Shown here: piece by piece, positions 1-7,646 of the stretch
Numbering within the stretch: the first letter of the stretch is position 1
Layout: each line of letters begins with the position of its first letter
Made by a program: the position numbers and the translations under genes
IMG/VR virus record: IMGVR_UViG_3300002835_000915
Span: 1 to 26,777 of that record
DNA length: 26,777 nt
Strand: one strand, 5' to 3'
From: a virus
The notes under the pieces: model-generated
The model's database searches: none
Seen by the model: only the letters and a program-made list of their open reading frames with translations
Told to the model about the DNA's origin: nothing

Positions 1-1005
1 AAGAAAAAAGATTTTACAGATATTAAGAAAAAGTTTTCCACATCCGCTAAATACAAGCCTCAAGAGTACTTTGATTTAGGCCGTGAATTTTTGGATGCCG
101 TTGGCTTACCAGGTCCAGCGATTGGTCACATCAATATGTTACTCGGTCACTCTGACACGGGAAAAACCACCGCATTAATCAAAACAGCGATTGATGCTCA
201 AAGGAGAAATATTCTACCCGTATTTATTATAACCGAACAGAAATGGGATTTTGGTCATGCAAAAATGATGGGTTTCGAATGTGAAGAAATTGTTGATGAG
301 TCGACAGGTGAAATAGATTGGGAGGGGTTCTTTTTATTCAACAATAATTTTTTGTACATAGAACAAATCACAGATTATATCAATGAAATTTTGGATGCCC
401 AGGAAAAAGGAGAAATTGATTATGATTTAGTTTTCCTTTGGGATAGTGTGGGATCGGTACCTTGTAAAATGACTTATGATGGAAAAGGTGGTAAACAACA
501 CAATGCATCTGTTCTATCTGATAAGATTGGTATGGGTATCAATCAAAGAATTTCTGGAACAAGAAAATCTGAATCAAAATTTCAAAACTCATTGGTAATT
601 GTTGCCCAACCTTGGGTTGAGCTTCCTGATAATCCATTTGGTCAACCCAAAATCAAGAGTAAAGGTGGTGAATCTATTTGGTTAAACTCATCGATCGTAT
701 TTTTGTTCGGGAATCAAAAGGGTGCTGGTACAACTAAAATTACGGCAACCAAGGACAAGAGAACTGTCAAATTCGCATCTCGTACCAAAATTTCAGTATT
801 GAAAAACCACATTAATGGTTTGGGTTATGAGGATGGTAAAATCATTGTAACGCCTCATGGGTTTATTTCGGGTAAAGATAGTACCGAAGAAAAAACTTCT
901 GTTGAAAAATACAAAAAAGAATACGCCGATTATTGGAAAGAAATTCTCGGATTGGAAGGTGATTTTACATTGAAGGAAGAAACTGAGATAGATAATGAAC
1001 AATAG
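1..1005 (+). CDS. uvsX: UvsX/RecA-like recombinase, 5'-truncated by the window edge
   Basis: Strand-exchange ATPase for recombination-dependent replication and repair. The frame is open from base 1 with no ATG before the core fold, so the true start lies upstream and 334 residues are visible. Counting from base 1, Walker A is GHSDTGKTT (49-57). The catalytic glutamate is probably E79 in IITEQKWDF, the place of RecA E96. Walker B is YDLVFLWDS (141-149, D148). A Gly-rich segment KSKGGES (219-225), after VAQPW, sits where the DNA-binding L2 loop of UvsX/RecA lies. The C-terminus is acidic, as in T4 UvsX. The stop shares one base with the start of the next gene, a T4 RNase H-type nuclease, so the two are probably translationally coupled. 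The RecA-superfamily call is firm. UvsX rather than another phage RecA paralogue is inferred from length, motif spacing and neighbours. Confidence 0.85.
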   Translation, partial: KKKDFTDIKKKFSTSAKYKPQEYFDLGREFLDAVGLPGPAIGHINMLLGHSDTGKTTALIKTAIDAQRRNILPVFIITEQKWDFGHAKMMGFECEEIVDESTGEIDWEGFFLFNNNFLYIEQITDYINEILDAQEKGEIDYDLVFLWDSVGSVPCKMTYDGKGGKQHNASVLSDKIGMGINQRISGTRKSESKFQNSLVIVAQPWVELPDNPFGQPKIKSKGGESIWLNSSIVFLFGNQKGAGTTKITATKDKRTVKFASRTKISVLKNHINGLGYEDGKIIVTPHGFISGKDSTEEKTSVEKYKKEYADYWKEILGLEGDFTLKEETEIDNEQ

Positions 1006-2012
1006 TGAAAACATTATTAATTGATGGAGATAATTTATTCAATCTCGGATTCTTTGGTGTCAGAGACTTCTTTGTTGACGGAACACACATCGGTGGATTA
1101 TACCATTTCATCGACGCCATTCGTAAACAATTGGACGAACACGATTACGACAAGGTATTTGTGGTTTGGGATGACGAACATAACTCAAGTAGGCGACGAG
1201 AAATATACCCTTACTATAAGTTAAATCGTAGAGAAAGACTGAATGAGTTCCAAAGAGAATCATTCAATATTCAAAAAAACAAAGTCCAAAATTATCTAGA
1301 GGAGTTTTTTATAAGACAACTTAAAGTTCCTTACAATGAGGGTGATGATTTAATTTCCTACTATTGTCTACACGCAGAAAAAGAAACAATTACCATTTTT
1401 TCTTCAGATAAAGATTTACTTCAACTTTTAAATTCACGAATTAGTGTTTATTCTCCACTTCACAAAAAATATTTTTACGAAGGTGACAAAATAAAACTTG
1501 ATGAAATAGAAGTTCCTCACGTTAACTTACTACTTGCTAAAATTTTATTAGGCGACAAATCTGATAATGTTTTTGGAATATTAAACTTCGGTGAAAAAAC
1601 TTTGGTTAAATTTTTTCCAGAGGTATTGGAACATCCAACAACACTTGAACATATTCTAAGTAAAACAACAGAAATATATCAAACTAAAAAATTGAAGGGG
1701 TTAGAAAATCTGATGAGTGGTAGATGTAAGAATTCGGAAGAGGGACTAGAGTTTTTCAATAAAAGAAGAATGATTATGGATTTACACAACCCTATGATAA
1801 CTGAAAACGCAAAAGAGTTGGTTCTAGAAAACATTCGAGATAATATAGACCCTGAAGGAAGAAGTTACAAAAATGTTATTCGAATGATGACACAAGATGG
1901 GTTTTTTAAGTATCTCCCTAAAACAGATGAAGGGTTTGTTGAGTTCCTTCGTCCGTTTATGAAACTAACAAGAAAAGAAAAAAGAAAATTCAACAGAGAA
2001 GAAAAAAGTTAA
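1005..2012 (+). CDS. rnh: T4 RNase H-type 5'-3' exonuclease / flap endonuclease
   Basis: PIN/FEN-family nuclease of 335 residues (T4 Rnh has about 305) that removes RNA primers and 5' flaps from lagging strands. Metal-binding acidic residues are visible: LLIDGDN (D7, D9), WDDEHNSSRRR near 55-65 with the basic arch residues that follow, GDD (113-115), SSDKD (133-137) and GDKSDN (183-188), then a helix-hairpin-helix-like region. The segment SPLHKKYF closely matches SPMHKKWV of T4 RNase H from memory, which supports Rnh over a generic Pol I exonuclease domain. The start is GTG at 1005-1007, overlapping the preceding TAG by one base. The ATG at 994 is in another frame and the protein begins naturally at MKTLLIDGD. 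No Shine-Dalgarno sequence precedes it, so translation probably relies on coupling to uvsX. Confidence 0.87.
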   Translation: MKTLLIDGDNLFNLGFFGVRDFFVDGTHIGGLYHFIDAIRKQLDEHDYDKVFVVWDDEHNSSRRREIYPYYKLNRRERLNEFQRESFNIQKNKVQNYLEEFFIRQLKVPYNEGDDLISYYCLHAEKETITIFSSDKDLLQLLNSRISVYSPLHKKYFYEGDKIKLDEIEVPHVNLLLAKILLGDKSDNVFGILNFGEKTLVKFFPEVLEHPTTLEHILSKTTEIYQTKKLKGLENLMSGRCKNSEEGLEFFNKRRMIMDLHNPMITENAKELVLENIRDNIDPEGRSYKNVIRMMTQDGFFKYLPKTDEGFVEFLRPFMKLTRKEKRKFNREEKS

Positions 2013-2017
2013 AAAAA

Positions 2018-2048
2018 TTTGAAAAACCCAAAAAAAACCTTATATTTT
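2018..2048 (+). promoter_or_regulatory. Bacteroidota-type promoter (-33/-7)
   Basis: TTTG at 2018-2021, a 19-base spacer, then TATATTTT at 2041-2048. The known Bacteroidota primary sigma consensus is TTTG, 19-21 bases, TAnnTTTG, so the only mismatch is the last base. It lies in a 53-base A/T-rich gap just upstream of the ATG at 2066 and would drive the unknown gene, the helicase and perhaps nrdB-nrdA. A chance match in AT-rich DNA is possible, but position and spacing are right. Confidence 0.5.
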
Positions 2049-2065
2049 AATAAATTCAATAAATT

Positions 2066-2515
2066 ATGAAAGAACAAGATTTAACTAAGTTAGAATTCCT
2101 TATCACATTGAATAACAATATTGTTATTCAAAGATATTTCAATGTGAAAAATTACAATCCCGTGGCTGAGAGATCACTCGAAGTTTATGATTACATGAAA
2201 TATTTTGTCGAAGAGTTTCTTACGGAACAGAAAATGAGGACCACAGTTTATATGATGGATCTCGTGAATGAGATTATGGAGGATCCTACAATATTGGAAA
2301 CCTCTATGACCGATGGACCTGAAATTTTTCACTTCAAAATAATGAAAGAAAATATGACAATTTGTCATAGATCACTAGATGCAAAAATTTTTCCACCTAA
2401 AATAAGATACACCGTAGACATACGTCAGCAAGTAAAAAGTGTACTTAAGGACCTTACTGACATTTTTGCAGCGAAAGATTTTGAGACAAATTACCTTGAC
2501 TATAGTCTAGTTTGA
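2066..2515 (+). CDS. Phage protein of unknown function between rnh and helicase
   Basis: I do not recognise this 149-residue protein. It is soluble-looking, with no signal peptide, membrane segment or Cys cluster. It is rich in charged residues and probably mixed alpha/beta, with helical stretches such as YDYMKYFVEEFLTEQK and an amphipathic C-terminal helix VDIRQQVKSVLKDLTDIF. It follows a Bacteroidota-like promoter and stands 31 bases before the helicase gene, with the recombinase and RNase H just upstream. Its ATG is preceded by an A/T-rich stretch, as elsewhere in the window. Position suggests a replication accessory role, such as a helicase loader, a single-strand-binding factor or a regulator, but no motif supports any of these. 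It is about 70 residues shorter than T4 gp59 and shows no clear likeness to it. Confidence 0.75.
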   Translation: MKEQDLTKLEFLITLNNNIVIQRYFNVKNYNPVAERSLEVYDYMKYFVEEFLTEQKMRTTVYMMDLVNEIMEDPTILETSMTDGPEIFHFKIMKENMTICHRSLDAKIFPPKIRYTVDIRQQVKSVLKDLTDIFAAKDFETNYLDYSLV

Positions 2516-2546
2516 TTGTATTTATCAATACACAAAAGAAAAAATT

Positions 2547-3929
2547 ATGTCGAGAAACTTTGAATATCTAGGAGAAACTTTCCAATTACAACTAATCAAT
2601 CAACTTATTGTTGAGAAGGATTTCTCACACACTATTCTCGACGTGTTAGAATCAACACACTTCGAAAACAAGTATTTCAAAACACTTGTTCAACTGATAA
2701 AAGAGTATTACATCAAGTATGAATGCTCTCCTTCCTTTGAAACACTTTATCAAATTGTTAAAAGTGAATTTCCACAAGAACTGATGTTGAAGATATTGAA
2801 TGATACAATATCAAAAATTCAAAAAGCCCCCATCGATGGTCTTGCCTTTGTACAAGAAAAAGCCCTGAAGTTCTGTAAACAACAAGAATTACAGAAAGCC
2901 ATTACCAAATCGCAAAAGATATTGGATAGTGGGGAGTTCGAAAATTACGACAAGTTAGAGGAACTGATTAAATCGGCTCTTCAGATTGGAGAAAACAACA
3001 AAAACATTGTAGATGTTTTCGATGATCTCGAGGACCTTCTTAAAGAAGATTTCAGACACCCAATTCCTATGGGTATACCTGGTATCGACAACCTATTAAA
3101 AGGTGGACTAGCAAAGGGAGAATTGGGTGTAATACTCGCTCCGACAGGGGTTGGTAAATCGACCATTCTTACTAAGATCGCAAACACAGCGTTCAACTTA
3201 GGATTCAACGTACTTCAAATATTTTTTGAGGACAACTTGAAAGTAATCCAAAGAAAACACTTCACACTTTGGACTGGAATCTCTCCCGATGACTTACCAA
3301 ATCATAAAGAAGATGTAATTGCTAAAGCTGAAGAAATCCAAAACACTTCTCAAAATAATTTATACCTTAAAAAACTAGCATCAGATACATATACTATGAC
3401 TCAAATCAAAAGTATGGTAAGAAAAATGATAGCCGATGGTAACCCAATCGATATGATTGTTTTGGATTATATCGATTGTATTGTTCCTGATAAAAACTTG
3501 GGAGATGAATGGAAAAGTGAAGGTTCTGTGATGAGGGGATATGAGGCGATGTGTCATGAAATTGGTGTTGCAGGTTGGACTGCAACCCAAGGAAATAGGA
3601 GTAGTATATCCTCTGAGATCGTAACTACCGATCAAATGGGTGGATCTATTAAGAAAGCACAAGTTGGTCACGTAATTATTACAGTTGCTAAGACCTTACA
3701 ACAAAAAGAAGCGGGTCTTGCGACAATGGCCGTTACGAAGTCTAGAATAGGTAAGGATGGAGTGGTATTTGAAAATTGTAAATTTGATAATGAAATGCTC
3801 GTTATTGATACAGAAAATTCTGTAACTTTCTTAGGATTCGAAGAGAACAAAGAAGAAAGAAAAAGAGACAGAATTAAAGAACTTATGGAACAAAGACAAC
3901 AAAGATTGTCAGAAAAAACAAACAACTAA
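2547..3929 (+). CDS. dnaB: DnaB-like replicative helicase (T4 gp41 type)
   Basis: Hexameric 5'-3' helicase of the replication fork, 460 residues (T4 gp41 is about 475). Residues 1-150 form the helical N-terminal domain. A linker follows, then the RecA-fold motor. Before Walker A comes [20 protein letters not shown], typical of DnaB. Walker A is APTGVGKST (198-206). The catalytic Glu is probably in FFEDN (about 227). Walker B is MIVLDYID (303-310). The ATQGNRSS segment with [11 protein letters not shown] (about 350-372) matches the DNA-binding loop region, and KSRIGKDG (about 398-405) holds candidate arginine-finger residues. The C-terminus is a highly charged Arg/Lys/Glu tail. The ATG at 2547 follows AGAAAAAATT, an A-rich initiation region typical of Bacteroidota. 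It lies 16 bases before nrdB, consistent with one operon. Confidence 0.9.
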   Translation: MSRNFEYLGETFQLQLINQLIVEKDFSHTILDVLESTHFENKYFKTLVQLIKEYYIKYECSPSFETLYQIVKSEFPQELMLKILNDTISKIQKAPIDGLAFVQEKALKFCKQQELQKAITKSQKILDSGEFENYDKLEELIKSALQIGENNKNIVDVFDDLEDLLKEDFRHPIPMGIPGIDNLLKGGLAKGELGVILAPTGVGKSTILTKIANTAFNLGFNVLQIFFEDNLKVIQRKHFTLWTGISPDDLPNHKEDVIAKAEEIQNTSQNNLYLKKLASDTYTMTQIKSMVRKMIADGNPIDMIVLDYIDCIVPDKNLGDEWKSEGSVMRGYEAMCHEIGVAGWTATQGNRSSISSEIVTTDQMGGSIKKAQVGHVIITVAKTLQQKEAGLATMAVTKSRIGKDGVVFENCKFDNEMLVIDTENSVTFLGFEENKEERKRDRIKELMEQRQQRLSEKTNN

Positions 3930-3945
3930 TTTAAATTTAATAACT

Positions 3946-4908
3946 ATGGAAAAGATTTTACAAGAAAATCCGAATCGTTTTGTCCTATTCCCAATCCAAC
4001 ATGAAGATTTGTGGAAACTCTACAAACAAGCTCAATCTTGTTTTTGGACAGCGGAAGAAATTGATCTACAACAAGATCTAACTGATTGGGAAAAATTAAA
4101 TGAGGGTGAAAAATATTTTGTCAAGAATGTATTGGCGTTTTTCGCCGCCTCAGACGGGATCGTAAATGAAAACCTTGCTGAAAACTTCGTAAAAGAAGTT
4201 CAGTATACTGAAGCAAAGTTTTTTTACGGGTTTCAAATCATGATGGAAAACGTTCACTCAGAAACTTACTCTCTGTTGATTGACACCTATATCAAAGATA
4301 AAGAAGAACAAAATATATTGTTCAATGCAATAGAAACTATTCCTGCCGTTAAGAAGAAAGCGGACTGGGCACTTAAATGGATTGGATCGTCCTCCTTTAC
4401 GGAAAGGTTAATTGCCTTTGCGGCAGTAGAGGGTATATTCTTTTCTGGTTCATTTTGTTCAATCTTTTGGCTTAAAAGACGTGGATTAATGCCTGGGTTG
4501 AGTTTTTCCAATGAATTAATATCTCGGGATGAGGGACTACATACCAATTTTGCGGTTCATTTGTATCGCCATCACATCCAAGACCAACTATCAAAAGAGA
4601 GAGTTTTAGAGATTCTAACCTCAGCACTTACGATTGAAAAAGAGTTTATTACCGAATCACTTCCAGTCGATTTAATCGGTATGAACTCTAAACTAATGTG
4701 TCAGTACTTGGAGTATGTTACTGATAGACTGTTAGTTGATTTGGGTATTGGTAAAGTTTATAATTCAGAAAACCCATTTGATTTTATGCAAAATATTGCA
4801 TTAGAAAACAAAACAAACTTTTTTGAAAAACGAGTATCTGATTATTCTAAACGAGGGGTGGGGGATGTAATTGAAACCAAAGAAATAAATTTTGAAGAAG
4901 ATTTTTAA
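3946..4908 (+). CDS. nrdB: Class Ia ribonucleotide reductase, small (beta) subunit
   Basis: Di-iron tyrosyl-radical subunit that partners NrdA in making dNDPs from NDPs; 320 residues. All cofactor residues can be placed on the E. coli scheme with conserved spacing: D70 (E. coli D84), E101 and H104 (E115, H118) in MENVHSETY, the radical tyrosine Y108 (Y122), E162 in VEGIFF (E204), and E196 and H199 in RDEGLH (E238, H241). The C-terminal tail EINFEEDF resembles the short acidic, Phe-ended peptide that docks into the large subunit of eukaryote-like class Ia enzymes. It is followed after 12 bases by nrdA. With the radical tyrosine and all metal ligands present, it should be active. NrdB before NrdA is the reverse of the usual E. 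coli order. Confidence 0.97.
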   Translation: MEKILQENPNRFVLFPIQHEDLWKLYKQAQSCFWTAEEIDLQQDLTDWEKLNEGEKYFVKNVLAFFAASDGIVNENLAENFVKEVQYTEAKFFYGFQIMMENVHSETYSLLIDTYIKDKEEQNILFNAIETIPAVKKKADWALKWIGSSSFTERLIAFAAVEGIFFSGSFCSIFWLKRRGLMPGLSFSNELISRDEGLHTNFAVHLYRHHIQDQLSKERVLEILTSALTIEKEFITESLPVDLIGMNSKLMCQYLEYVTDRLLVDLGIGKVYNSENPFDFMQNIALENKTNFFEKRVSDYSKRGVGDVIETKEINFEEDF

Positions 4909-4920
4909 AAATAAAAAGTA

Positions 4921-7377
4921 ATGGAAGTTGTAAAAAGAGACGGAACAAGAGAATATGTGAAATTTGAAAAAATTTCATCAAGAATCAAAAAGCAAACATA
5001 TGGTTTGAATGAAGATTATGTTGATTACTTTGAAGTATCAAAAAAAGTAATTGCTGGTTTATATGACGGAGTGACAACGGAGGAACTAGATCGATTGGCT
5101 GCGGAAACATCAGCATCACTAGTAACTAATCATCCTGATTATTCTACCTTGGCGGCACGTATTGCGATTACGTCGTTGTATAAAAGAGTCGATAAAAGGT
5201 TCACTGCTACAGCAGATAAGTTATATCATTACATCAATCCTAAAACAGGAGAGAAAGCGGGTATGATTTCAGATGAAGTGTACAAAGTAATTGTTCAACA
5301 CGGAAAAGAATTGGATGCGATGGTTGTCCATGATCGTGATTTTAATTTTGATTACTTTGGTTTCAAAACCTTAGAAAAAAGTTATCTACTTAAAATGTTT
5401 GGTGAGGTTGCAGAAACCCCCCAACATTTATACATGAGGGTTGCTGTAGGTATTTGGCTTGATAATTTGGAAATGGTACAAAAAACCTATGATATGTTAT
5501 CACAAGGGTTATTTACCCATGCAACACCTACGTTATTTAACGCTGGAACCAAACGACCTCAATTGAGTTCTTGTTTCTTGTTAGATATTGATGATGATTC
5601 TATTCCTGGAATTTACAAGACATTATCAGATTGTGCGGTGATATCTCAAAATGCTGGAGGTATAGGTGTAAATATTCACAAAATAAGAGCTAAAGGTGCT
5701 TATATTAAAGGAACCAATGGATCTTCAAATGGTATTATTCCTATGTTGAAGGTGTTTAATGAAACTGCCCGGTATGTTGATCAAGGCGGCGGGCGTAGAA
5801 AAGGTTCTATTGCTGTATATCTTGAACCTTGGCATGCCGATGTATTTGACTTTTTAGACCTTAGAAAAAACCATGGTAAGGAAGAAATGAGAACTCGTGA
5901 TTTGTTTTTAGCTATGTGGACACCAAACCTATTTATGGAAAGAGTTGAGAGTGATGGACTATGGTCTTTATTTTCACCTGATGAAGTACCTGGTTTGATT
6001 GATGCATATGATACACCTGATTCGAAAGCTTTCACTGAGCTTTATACAAAATACGAACGGGAAGGTAGAGCCATCAAAACGATCAAAGCTCGTGAACTTT
6101 GGGAAAAGATTTTGGATTCACAAATCGAGACTGGTACTCCATATATGTTGTACAAAGATGCAGTCAATTACAAAACTAACCAAAAAAATTTGGGTACAAT
6201 TAAATCGTCAAACCTCTGCACAGAGGTCTGTCAATATACAGACAAAAACGAGATCGCGGTTTGTAATTTAGCGTCAGTAGCACTTCCTAAATTTGTGGAC
6301 ATTCCATCAGGAAAAGTACGTGAGAAAAACAAAAAGTTACGGACTTACAACTTCCAAAAGTTATATGAAGTTGTTTATCAAATGACAATTAACTTGAATC
6401 AAGTAATCGATGTAAATTTTTATCCTACAGTTGAAACAAGAAATTCAAATTTCAAACATAGACCCATAGGACTAGGAGTACAAGGTTTAGCGGATACCTT
6501 TGTAATGTTATCCTTACCTTTTGAAAGTCCTGAGGCTCAAAAATTGAATAGTGAAATATTTGAAACAATTTATTTTGCGGCGTTGTCAGCATCAAAAGAT
6601 TTGGCAATGAAACATGGTCCATATGAAACATACGAAGGATCACCAGCATCATTTGGAAAGTTACAGTTTGATTTGTGGGATGTCAGTATGGAGAATCTTT
6701 CTGGTTTATGGGATTGGAGTACGTTAAAGTCTCAAATTGAAAAACATGGACTTAGAAATTCCTTACTTGTAGCTCCGATGCCTACCGCGAGTACCGCACA
6801 AATTCTTGGTAATAACGAATGTTTTGAACCTTTTACAACTAACCTATACAAAAGAAATGTATTAAGTGGTGAATTTGTAATTATCAATAAACATTTGGTT
6901 GAGGATTTGGTTAACCTTGGACTTTGGAACGATAGAATTCGATTGAAACTATTTGACGGAAATGGTTCAGTCCAAAAGATAGATGAAATACCATCTGAGA
7001 TCAGAGAAGTTTACAAAACTGTTTGGGAAATGAAGGGTAAAACTATTTTGGATATGGCTCGAGACAGAGCAATTTTTATTGACCAATCACAATCTCTAAA
7101 CATTTTTATGCAAGATGTAACACAATCTAAGTTATCTTCGGCACATATGTACGGATGGAAATTAGGATTGAAAACAGGAATGTATTATTTGAGAACTAAA
7201 GCTAAAGCTGCGGCGATTAAAGGATTGGGTGTTGATATGTCAGCGTTGAATACTCCAGAAACACAAGAAAGTTTCAAACCCAAACCACTCGTAAATAATA
7301 ATTTGACATTGACAGAAGATATGATAAATAAAGTTTGTTCTTTGGATGATCCAAATTGTTTGACATGTAGTTCTTAG
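4921..7377 (+). CDS. nrdA: Class Ia ribonucleotide reductase, large (alpha) subunit
   Basis: Catalytic and allosteric subunit of ribonucleotide reductase, 818 residues, close in length and style to eukaryotic RNR1. An ATP-cone (about 1-90, starting EVVKRDGTREYVKFEK) gives overall activity control. The active-site cysteines are all present: C218 in SSCFLL, C433 in the NLCTE motif with N431 and E435, and C448 in VCNLAS. The substrate-binding signature PMPTASTAQILGNNECF is intact. The C-terminus ends CLTCSS, the swinging CxxC pair (C813, C816) that re-reduces the active site. Allosteric specificity-loop sequence follows SQNAGGIGVNIH. There is no intein, intron or domain insertion. A perfect inverted repeat spans its stop codon. 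This enzyme with NrdB would supply dNTPs for phage replication. Confidence 0.97.
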   Translation: MEVVKRDGTREYVKFEKISSRIKKQTYGLNEDYVDYFEVSKKVIAGLYDGVTTEELDRLAAETSASLVTNHPDYSTLAARIAITSLYKRVDKRFTATADKLYHYINPKTGEKAGMISDEVYKVIVQHGKELDAMVVHDRDFNFDYFGFKTLEKSYLLKMFGEVAETPQHLYMRVAVGIWLDNLEMVQKTYDMLSQGLFTHATPTLFNAGTKRPQLSSCFLLDIDDDSIPGIYKTLSDCAVISQNAGGIGVNIHKIRAKGAYIKGTNGSSNGIIPMLKVFNETARYVDQGGGRRKGSIAVYLEPWHADVFDFLDLRKNHGKEEMRTRDLFLAMWTPNLFMERVESDGLWSLFSPDEVPGLIDAYDTPDSKAFTELYTKYEREGRAIKTIKARELWEKILDSQIETGTPYMLYKDAVNYKTNQKNLGTIKSSNLCTEVCQYTDKNEIAVCNLASVALPKFVDIPSGKVREKNKKLRTYNFQKLYEVVYQMTINLNQVIDVNFYPTVETRNSNFKHRPIGLGVQGLADTFVMLSLPFESPEAQKLNSEIFETIYFAALSASKDLAMKHGPYETYEGSPASFGKLQFDLWDVSMENLSGLWDWSTLKSQIEKHGLRNSLLVAPMPTASTAQILGNNECFEPFTTNLYKRNVLSGEFVIINKHLVEDLVNLGLWNDRIRLKLFDGNGSVQKIDEIPSEIREVYKTVWEMKGKTILDMARDRAIFIDQSQSLNIFMQDVTQSKLSSAHMYGWKLGLKTGMYYLRTKAKAAAIKGLGVDMSALNTPETQESFKPKPLVNNNLTLTEDMINKVCSLDDPNCLTCSS

Positions 7378-7385
7378 AACTACAT
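7365..7385. repeat. Perfect inverted repeat spanning the nrdA stop codon
   Basis: Arms ATGTAGTTCT (7365-7374) and AGAACTACAT (7376-7385) are exact reverse complements around a single T. As RNA it would form a 9-bp stem with a 3-base loop, the UAG stop lying at the top. No U-tract follows, so it is not a classic intrinsic terminator. It may instead stabilise the 3' end, act as a processing site or bind a dimeric protein. Confidence 0.7.
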
Positions 7386-7404
7386 CACAAAATTCAAGGT
7401 GATA

Positions 7405-7414
7405 TATTTATAAT
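7405..7414 (+). promoter_or_regulatory. Intergenic TATTTATAAT element
   Basis: The same ten bases recur at 26078-26087, directly before another gene start. Related TATTTAT elements sit in the gaps at 2519, 10012 and 19341. It could be a late promoter core (it contains a TATAAT-like end), but no -33 TTTG element lies at the right distance. It resembles the reverse complement of the T4 late promoter rather than the promoter itself. Confidence 0.3.
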
Positions 7415-7419
7415 AAATC

Positions 7420-7462
7420 CACCTTCAAACCCATCGGTCTTTACATGATAGGTTTGAAGGTG
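7420..7462 (+). promoter_or_regulatory. 12-bp perfect stem-loop downstream of nrdA
   Basis: Arms CACCTTCAAACC (7420-7431) and GGTTTGAAGGTG (7451-7462) pair perfectly around a 19-base loop. AAGGTG at 7396-7401 could pair instead with CACCTT at 7420-7425, giving two mutually exclusive folds. Downstream is an A-run, not a U-run, so a standard terminator on this strand is unlikely. It may be part of an attenuator, an RNA-processing element or a longer structured RNA. Confidence 0.6.
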
Positions 7463-7634
7463 TGAATTGACTAAAAAAAACCAAATGAAAAACATCCAAA
7501 TTAAAGGATATAAACAAACATCGTCAAGAACTGACGATTACAGACGTGGAGATGCAACACTCGTTGGTACAATCAATGAAGCGTCCAAAATTCTGAACTT
7601 AGTTTCAGAATCCCAACCATCTTTAGTGGTTGGG
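7420..7634 (+). ncRNA. Candidate structured RNA or long structured leader
   Basis: In 215 bases there are four perfect stem-loops: 12 bp (7420-7431 with 7451-7462), 7 bp (ATCGTCA 7520-7526 with TGACGAT 7532-7538), 8 bp (ATTCTGAA 7590-7597 with TTCAGAAT 7604-7611) and 8 bp (CCCAACCA 7612-7619 with TGGTTGGG 7627-7634). The last two abut without a spare base, so they could stack coaxially. GACG at 7543-7546 could also pair with CGTC at 7582-7585 as a closing stem. It sits between nrdA and the first baseplate gene, where a late transcript would be expected to begin. I recognise no known RNA family. A 50-codon frame overlaps it, so coding is the competing explanation. Confidence 0.35.
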
Positions 7635-7637
7635 TAG
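7485..7637 (+). CDS. Possible small protein of 50 residues, unknown
   Basis: An ATG frame of 50 codons ending TAG at 7635-7637, 9 bases before the next gene. It encodes a basic, polar peptide starting MKNIQIKGYKQTSSRTDDYR and ending QPSLVVG, with no membrane segment or Cys. In favour: codon choice is ordinary, an A-rich stretch (CTAAAAAAAACCAA) precedes the ATG as at other starts here, and the spacing fits an operon. Against: three perfect hairpins lie inside it, and its base composition is above that of the tail genes that follow. I do not recognise a family. It could be a real small gene, a leader peptide, or a chance frame over a structured RNA. Confidence 0.4.
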   Translation: MKNIQIKGYKQTSSRTDDYRRGDATLVGTINEASKILNLVSESQPSLVVG

Positions 7638-7646
7638 TTCAAACAT

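Noticed and set aside
91-1005. TTG at 91 as the start of the recombinase
   Set aside because: The frame is open to base 1 and the upstream residues (QEYFDLGREF) fit the family, so the gene starts outside the window.
793-1014. Minus-strand open frame
   Set aside because: It overlaps the recombinase, has a Phe-rich composition typical of antisense A-rich DNA, and shows no motif. All other minus-strand frames in the window are rejected for similar reasons.
7405-7414. T4-type late promoter TATAAATA
   Set aside because: The sequence is TATTTATA, the reverse complement; in the direction of the genes it does not match the T4 consensus. An AATAAATA near 20274 is a single near match and may be chance.
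7420-7462. Intrinsic terminator after nrdA
   Set aside because: The stem is strong but it is followed by A-rich, not T-rich, sequence on the + strand, and no clear U-tract exists on the other strand.
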